Source: Lachnospiraceae bacterium (lineage in GTDB: Bacteria > Bacillota > Clostridia > Lachnospirales > Lachnospiraceae). From it: a stretch of DNA of 9,159 nucleotides. Positions 5,959 to 9,159 of this stretch are shown here, piece after piece. Position 1 is the stretch's first letter, and each line of letters starts with the position of its first letter. Below the pieces are notes generated by a model, which worked only from the letters and a program-made list of their open reading frames with translations, was not told the DNA's origin and did no database searches. The DNA lies in contig JAGCRJ010000034.1 of NCBI GenBank assembly GCA_017964745.1, positions 1 to 9,159 on the forward strand. The letters run 5' to 3'. Made by a program: the position numbers and the translations under genes.

Positions 5959-7644
5959 ATGCATTTCGATCCAAACACAGGTGAAAAGATCATGGATCCC
6001 GGAGATGAGATCCAGAACACCGCAGCACAGGCAGCAGCACCCGCTGCAGACGCAGCTCAGCAGGCAACTGCCCAGACCGCTGACGCAGTAAACCAGGCAG
6101 CAGCTCAGGCCGCAGCAGCACAGGCAGCAGCTCAGGCCCAGGCACAGCAGGCTCAGCAGGGAGCTGCAGACGCAGCTCAACAGGCACAGCAGGCTTATGC
6201 TCAGGCAGCTCAGCCCCAGTTCCAGGCTGCACCCGGAGTTCCTCAGGACAATAATGTCAAGAAGGGACTTCCCATCGGAGCAGTCATCGGCATCGCAGCA
6301 GCAGTTCTTGTTGTTATCGTAGCCGTAGTTGTTCTTGCAATGAAAAATCTCGGCGGAAAGGTTACCCTCGTCAATACTCTGATCAATGCTTATGACGGAG
6401 AATATCTTACCGACGCATCCAAGGATTTCAAGGTTGATCCCTTCGGAGATTTCACCTATACCGTAGAGGGTGAAGTAGAGGATGTAGAGTTCAACGTATC
6501 CATCGCAAGCAACGGCGGTTCACACACCAGAAGCGCTTATGCTACCGTTACTTACTCGGGATTCACCGCTGATTTCACCGGATATATCGACGAGAAGCAG
6601 ATCAAGGCTGCATGCCCCGTTCTCGGAGACTATGTCTTCCTTTATGATTATTCCAACGACAAGAACGACGGTTACATTGTTGAGATGATCGAGGATGCCG
6701 GTGTAGACATTGAAGATTTCAATGCCATTATCGGATTCCTAAATGACAATTCCGATCTTGCCAAGAAGTTCTATGAGAAGAACATCGATTATTTCAAGGA
6801 TATTGCCAATGACCTTGATTTCAAGAAGACCGGAGCAAAGGAAACCTTCACCGTAAACGGAAAGAGCGTATCCTGTAAAGAGTATCAGGCAGTCATCACT
6901 GAGGATCTCCTTGTTGGGTGGATCGAGGGATACCAGAAGCTCTGGGATGATTTCTACAAAGAGAACTCCGATGATTTCGAAGTTATCGAAGACCTGGCCG
7001 GCGTGGATATCGATCTTGACGATATGTTCGATGAAATGATCGATGAGCTCGATGATATGGATGATCTTGCCATTTCCATCTTCTCAAAGGGTGCAACCGC
7101 TGCATGTATCCGTGTTTCCGATGAGGACAACATGATCGAGGTTCTTTTCCAGGGCGGTGATTATCTTGCTCAGAATCTTGAGATCAATTATGATTTCGAC
7201 GGCGATGACGGCACTCTCCTTACCGTTGAAGGAACTACCAAGGGCGATGTTCAGACCACTACCATCGAGATGGAAGAGATGGATTATGAGATGGAGTATT
7301 CCTACAACAGAAAGACCGGCGAGTTCTCAATGACCTGCGAGGCGTACGGAAGAGAGATGTACAATCTCGAGGCTACCATCGAGATCGGCAAGAATGAGAT
7401 CAAGTACACCTATGAAACCCTTGAGGTCTATGGTGAGGATATGCCTTTCGATTCTCTGGTCATCACCTTCTCAACCAAGGCAGACATCAAGGAGCCCAAG
7501 AAGGGTGAAGAGATCGACCTCGGAAATATGGATGAGGACGAACTTGAGGATCTTGCAATGGATATCATGGAGGAGCTCGAGGACAACGATGACCTTATGG
7601 AACTCATGGAAGACTTTGAAGATCTTATGTGGTATTTCTATTGA
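5959..7644 (+). CDS. Acidic single-pass membrane protein with Ala/Gln-rich tail, in ABC operon
   Basis: A 561-residue protein of unrecognised family between the ATPase and permease genes. ATG 5959 follows the ATPase stop directly and has GGGAGG (5945-5950) 8 nt upstream. Order: a short start MHFDPNTGEKIMD; an Ala/Gln low-complexity tail (about 20-92); a transmembrane helix (about 104-128); and a large C-terminal domain of about 430 residues, very rich in Asp and Glu, with beta-type segments (150-200, 390-480) and acidic helical parts such as DLDDMFDEMIDELDDMDD and the C-terminal end. There is no signal peptide or lipobox, so the tail should be inside and the acidic domain outside. I saw no in-frame ATA codon and isoleucine is overwhelmingly ATC, unlike the genes at 2 and 7677, which suggests strong expression. 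Its place in the operon suggests an exporter partner, a substrate-handling surface protein, or a sensor. No function is claimed. Confidence 0.85.
   Translation: MHFDPNTGEKIMDPGDEIQNTAAQAAAPAADAAQQATAQTADAVNQAAAQAAAAQAAAQAQAQQAQQGAADAAQQAQQAYAQAAQPQFQAAPGVPQDNNVKKGLPIGAVIGIAAAVLVVIVAVVVLAMKNLGGKVTLVNTLINAYDGEYLTDASKDFKVDPFGDFTYTVEGEVEDVEFNVSIASNGGSHTRSAYATVTYSGFTADFTGYIDEKQIKAACPVLGDYVFLYDYSNDKNDGYIVEMIEDAGVDIEDFNAIIGFLNDNSDLAKKFYEKNIDYFKDIANDLDFKKTGAKETFTVNGKSVSCKEYQAVITEDLLVGWIEGYQKLWDDFYKENSDDFEVIEDLAGVDIDLDDMFDEMIDELDDMDDLAISIFSKGATAACIRVSDEDNMIEVLFQGGDYLAQNLEINYDFDGDDGTLLTVEGTTKGDVQTTTIEMEEMDYEMEYSYNRKTGEFSMTCEAYGREMYNLEATIEIGKNEIKYTYETLEVYGEDMPFDSLVITFSTKADIKEPKKGEEIDLGNMDEDELEDLAMDIMEELEDNDDLMELMEDFEDLMWYFY
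6016..6234 (+). repeat. Ala/Gln low-complexity coding region built of GCAGCxCAG-type units
   Basis: This stretch is almost wholly GCA/GCT/GCC and CAG/CAA codons and encodes residues 20-92 of the acidic membrane protein. A 24-bp block (6043-6066) recurs at 6163-6186 with one difference (CAG versus CAA), 120 bp apart, showing internal duplication. The encoded tail should be disordered or helical and cytoplasmic. Open frames on the opposite strand here are by-products of the composition. Confidence 0.85.
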
Positions 7645-7664
7645 TCCGATGAATCCGGCGGATC
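7643..7664 (+). other. Short stem-loop between the acidic protein and permease genes
   Basis: GATCCG (7643-7648) and CGGATC (7659-7664) form a six-pair stem with a 10-base loop, followed by TTT only. It begins inside the stop codon of the upstream gene and ends 12 nt before the permease ATG. It is too weak for a clear terminator but could act as a partial attenuator or an mRNA processing or stability element lowering permease output. Chance occurrence is possible. Confidence 0.3.
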
Positions 7665-7676
7665 TTTGATGAAGGT

Positions 7677-8897
7677 ATGAACTATTCTTTACAGTACATA
7701 AGAATAGAATTCAAAAGAGCCGTCCGTGCATTCTTAAGCGGACTTGCTACACTTATCATCATATCGGCAATAACTGTAGGCTCTGCGGCAGCGCTCTATA
7801 CGCTGCTGCAGAGCCTTGGTATTTCCGAGCCTGTTAAGGTCGCGGTTTCCGTGCCCGGTGACGGTTCTATGTCGAAGATGGCGATAAGGCTTCTCGAGGG
7901 AATGGATTCCATAAAGGCAGTCTGCGAATTCGAACTTACCGATGAGGCGGATGCAAGGGAAGGCATGATTGACGGAAGATTCGGTGCGGCGATAGTGCTT
8001 CCGGAGAATTTCTATGAGGGAGTCAACTATGGTTTAAACCCTCCCGCACTTATACTCATTCCGGCCGATATCACGCCCGGCGTAAGGAATTTCGGTGAAC
8101 TGCTTGAAACCGCAACATCACTTGTGGATACCGTTGAAGGCGGGATTTATGCGGTTACCGATGCGGGGCTGGTTTACGGCATGAAGGTCTCCAGGACCGA
8201 TATGGAGAATTACCTGACAAATATCGCCTTTGATACTCTTTTGAAAAGAACCAAGTTCTTCGGGGAGAGCTTTGAATCATCACTCGATGTAAGCGGGCTC
8301 GTTTCGTATTATGCCGTATGTGCCGGACTTATGATCGTAATGATCACCTGTACCGGTTTCGGATATCTGTATTCAAAAAGAAGCAAGAGCGTGGAGCACT
8401 CACTTAGGAGGATCGGACTCGGTCCCGTGAAGACCGGTTTTGTGAAGCTCCTGGTAGAGATGTGCCAGCTCGTTCTTATTTTCACGATCTATCTTCTTGC
8501 ACTGAAACTGTTTTCACATATTCTGATCTCCCGTGAGAGCGAGGCGCTGATTCTTTCGGGAGGATCGGTACTTGAAGCCTGTGAGATACTTTCCGGCTTT
8601 AAGAATGTCATCCCCGTGCTTTTCTGCATATGCGGTTTTTCACATTTAATCTATTGTCTTTTCAGGGGCAGAGAGGATTCGGGACTGATACTCCTTATCA
8701 TATTCATGATCATGCTTGTGCTCGGAGGATGCATTGTTCCTTCCGTCTTTCTGCCGGATACGGCGGTAAGCATCGGAAGATTCATGCCTGCGGCATTTTG
8801 GAGGGATGATATTTTTAACGGCGGAATCGTAAGGGAGCTTATAACGGGTGCCGTTTTGTTTGCGGCGGGGGAGGTGCTGTCATGGTTAAATACCTGA
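7677..8897 (+). CDS. ABC-2 type exporter permease
   Basis: A 406-residue membrane protein with about six hydrophobic helices: 21-43, 209-231, 257-279, 309-329, 335-357 and 387-402. A large extracytoplasmic domain (about 45-205) sits between helices 1 and 2, the usual arrangement of ABC-2 exporters of the ABC2_membrane_3 kind. The ending GGCIVPSVFLP...FMPAAFW (350-375) fits the conserved GG-P-P pattern near the last helices of this family. It should form the membrane channel with the neighbouring permease at 8882, driven by the ATPase at 5332. The MNYSLQYIRIEFKRA opening is typical, so ATG 7677 is likely the start, yet its Shine-Dalgarno is poor: GAAGG ends 1 nt before ATG. A tiny frame ATG-AAG-GTA-TGA (7669-7680) overlaps the start as ATGA. 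The stop overlaps the next gene by 16 bp. Substrate is unknown. Confidence 0.9.
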   Translation: MNYSLQYIRIEFKRAVRAFLSGLATLIIISAITVGSAAALYTLLQSLGISEPVKVAVSVPGDGSMSKMAIRLLEGMDSIKAVCEFELTDEADAREGMIDGRFGAAIVLPENFYEGVNYGLNPPALILIPADITPGVRNFGELLETATSLVDTVEGGIYAVTDAGLVYGMKVSRTDMENYLTNIAFDTLLKRTKFFGESFESSLDVSGLVSYYAVCAGLMIVMITCTGFGYLYSKRSKSVEHSLRRIGLGPVKTGFVKLLVEMCQLVLIFTIYLLALKLFSHILISRESEALILSGGSVLEACEILSGFKNVIPVLFCICGFSHLIYCLFRGREDSGLILLIIFMIMLVLGGCIVPSVFLPDTAVSIGRFMPAAFWRDDIFNGGIVRELITGAVLFAAGEVLSWLNT

Positions 8898-9159
8898 TCA
8901 GACTTTTCCTTATGCTCAAGGCAAGGCTTAAAAGCCCTTTCACATATGTGTGGATCCTTCTTATGTGGCTGCTCCTTACGCTTGTGAACGAGTCGCTTAT
9001 CCCATCGGAACAGCCTTCCGAGGTTCTTATTCTGAATGAAGCCGGCGAATACGGAAGCCGTATCATGAACATACTCGAAAACCGCGAAGATTCCGTTTCC
9101 GCATATGTTTATACCGAAACGGACGATGAAGGGTACCTGCGTGACATGGTCAGAAAAGG
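8882..9159 (+). CDS. Second ABC-2 type permease, 3' end outside window (partial)
   Basis: An open frame from ATG 8882 runs off the window end; 92 complete codons are visible. GGAGG at 8870-8874 lies 7 nt upstream, a strong Shine-Dalgarno inside the previous gene, and the two genes overlap by 16 bp, so translation is probably coupled. The start MVKYLIRLFLMLKARLKSP is an amphipathic basic segment, followed by a transmembrane helix (about 20-40) and the beginning of an extracytoplasmic domain (from 45). This matches the N-terminal plan of the permease at 7677, including similarly placed segments (VLILNEAG...MNILEN here, VAVSVPGD...IRLLEG there), so they are probably diverged paralogues forming a heterodimer. 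The six-helix core would lie beyond the window, so the assignment depends on context and the N-terminus. Confidence 0.75.
   Translation, partial: MVKYLIRLFLMLKARLKSPFTYVWILLMWLLLTLVNESLIPSEQPSEVLILNEAGEYGSRIMNILENREDSVSAYVYTETDDEGYLRDMVRK

Noticed and set aside
5990..6232. Minus-strand open frames rich in Leu/Pro or Cys/Leu opposite the Ala/Gln region
   Set aside because: They arise from the GCA/CAG codon repetition of the real gene on the plus strand.
7192..7230. EF-hand-like calcium loop (DFDGDDG...VE) in the acidic protein
   Set aside because: The Gly, hydrophobic and final Glu positions are each shifted by one from the canonical 12-residue loop, so it is not a proper EF-hand.
1..9159. 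Mobile element, toxin-antitoxin or defence genes
   Set aside because: No transposase, integrase, nuclease, restriction or phage gene and no terminal repeats were seen; every large frame has a better explanation.

Overview
The window looks like a chromosomal segment of a Gram-positive anaerobic Firmicute, most plausibly a Lachnospiraceae-type Clostridium relative. This is an inference from purine-rich Shine-Dalgarno sequences, consensus sigma-A type promoters, tight gene packing, many ATA/AGA/AGG codons in some genes, and single-pass membrane proteins with N-terminal zinc ribbons. I found no rRNA, tRNA, CRISPR array, transposase or phage gene.

Layout: (1) positions 2-2216, plus strand: the 3' part of a gene for an Ig-like, probably surface protein, then a secreted beta-propeller-like protein with a clear signal peptide. 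(2) 5176 down to 2217, minus strand: a two-gene operon. The first gene encodes a membrane protein with two zinc ribbons (TcaA/YvbJ-like layout) and the second a membrane-anchored, outward-facing calcineurin-like metallophosphoesterase. Its end meets the end of the propeller gene tail to tail with no spacer, inside an inverted repeat. (3) 5332 to beyond 9159, plus strand: an ABC-2 exporter operon made of an ATPase, an acidic single-pass membrane protein with an Ala/Gln-rich tail, a six-helix permease, and the start of a second, similarly built permease cut by the window end.

The two operons diverge from one intergenic region (5177-5331). On each strand a TTGCAA box lies exactly 17 bp from a perfect TATAAT. 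TTGCAA is its own reverse complement, so the same six bases can act as the -35 element in both directions. The zinc-ribbon/phosphoesterase operon and the ABC operon would then compete for one polymerase site.

Three neighbouring proteins (phosphoesterase, zinc-ribbon protein, acidic protein of the ABC operon) share one plan: a long low-complexity, probably cytoplasmic tail, one transmembrane helix, and an extracytoplasmic domain. Together with the ABC exporter this suggests an envelope-associated export or sensing module. Its substrate and purpose cannot be read from the sequence, and I do not claim it is a proven new system.
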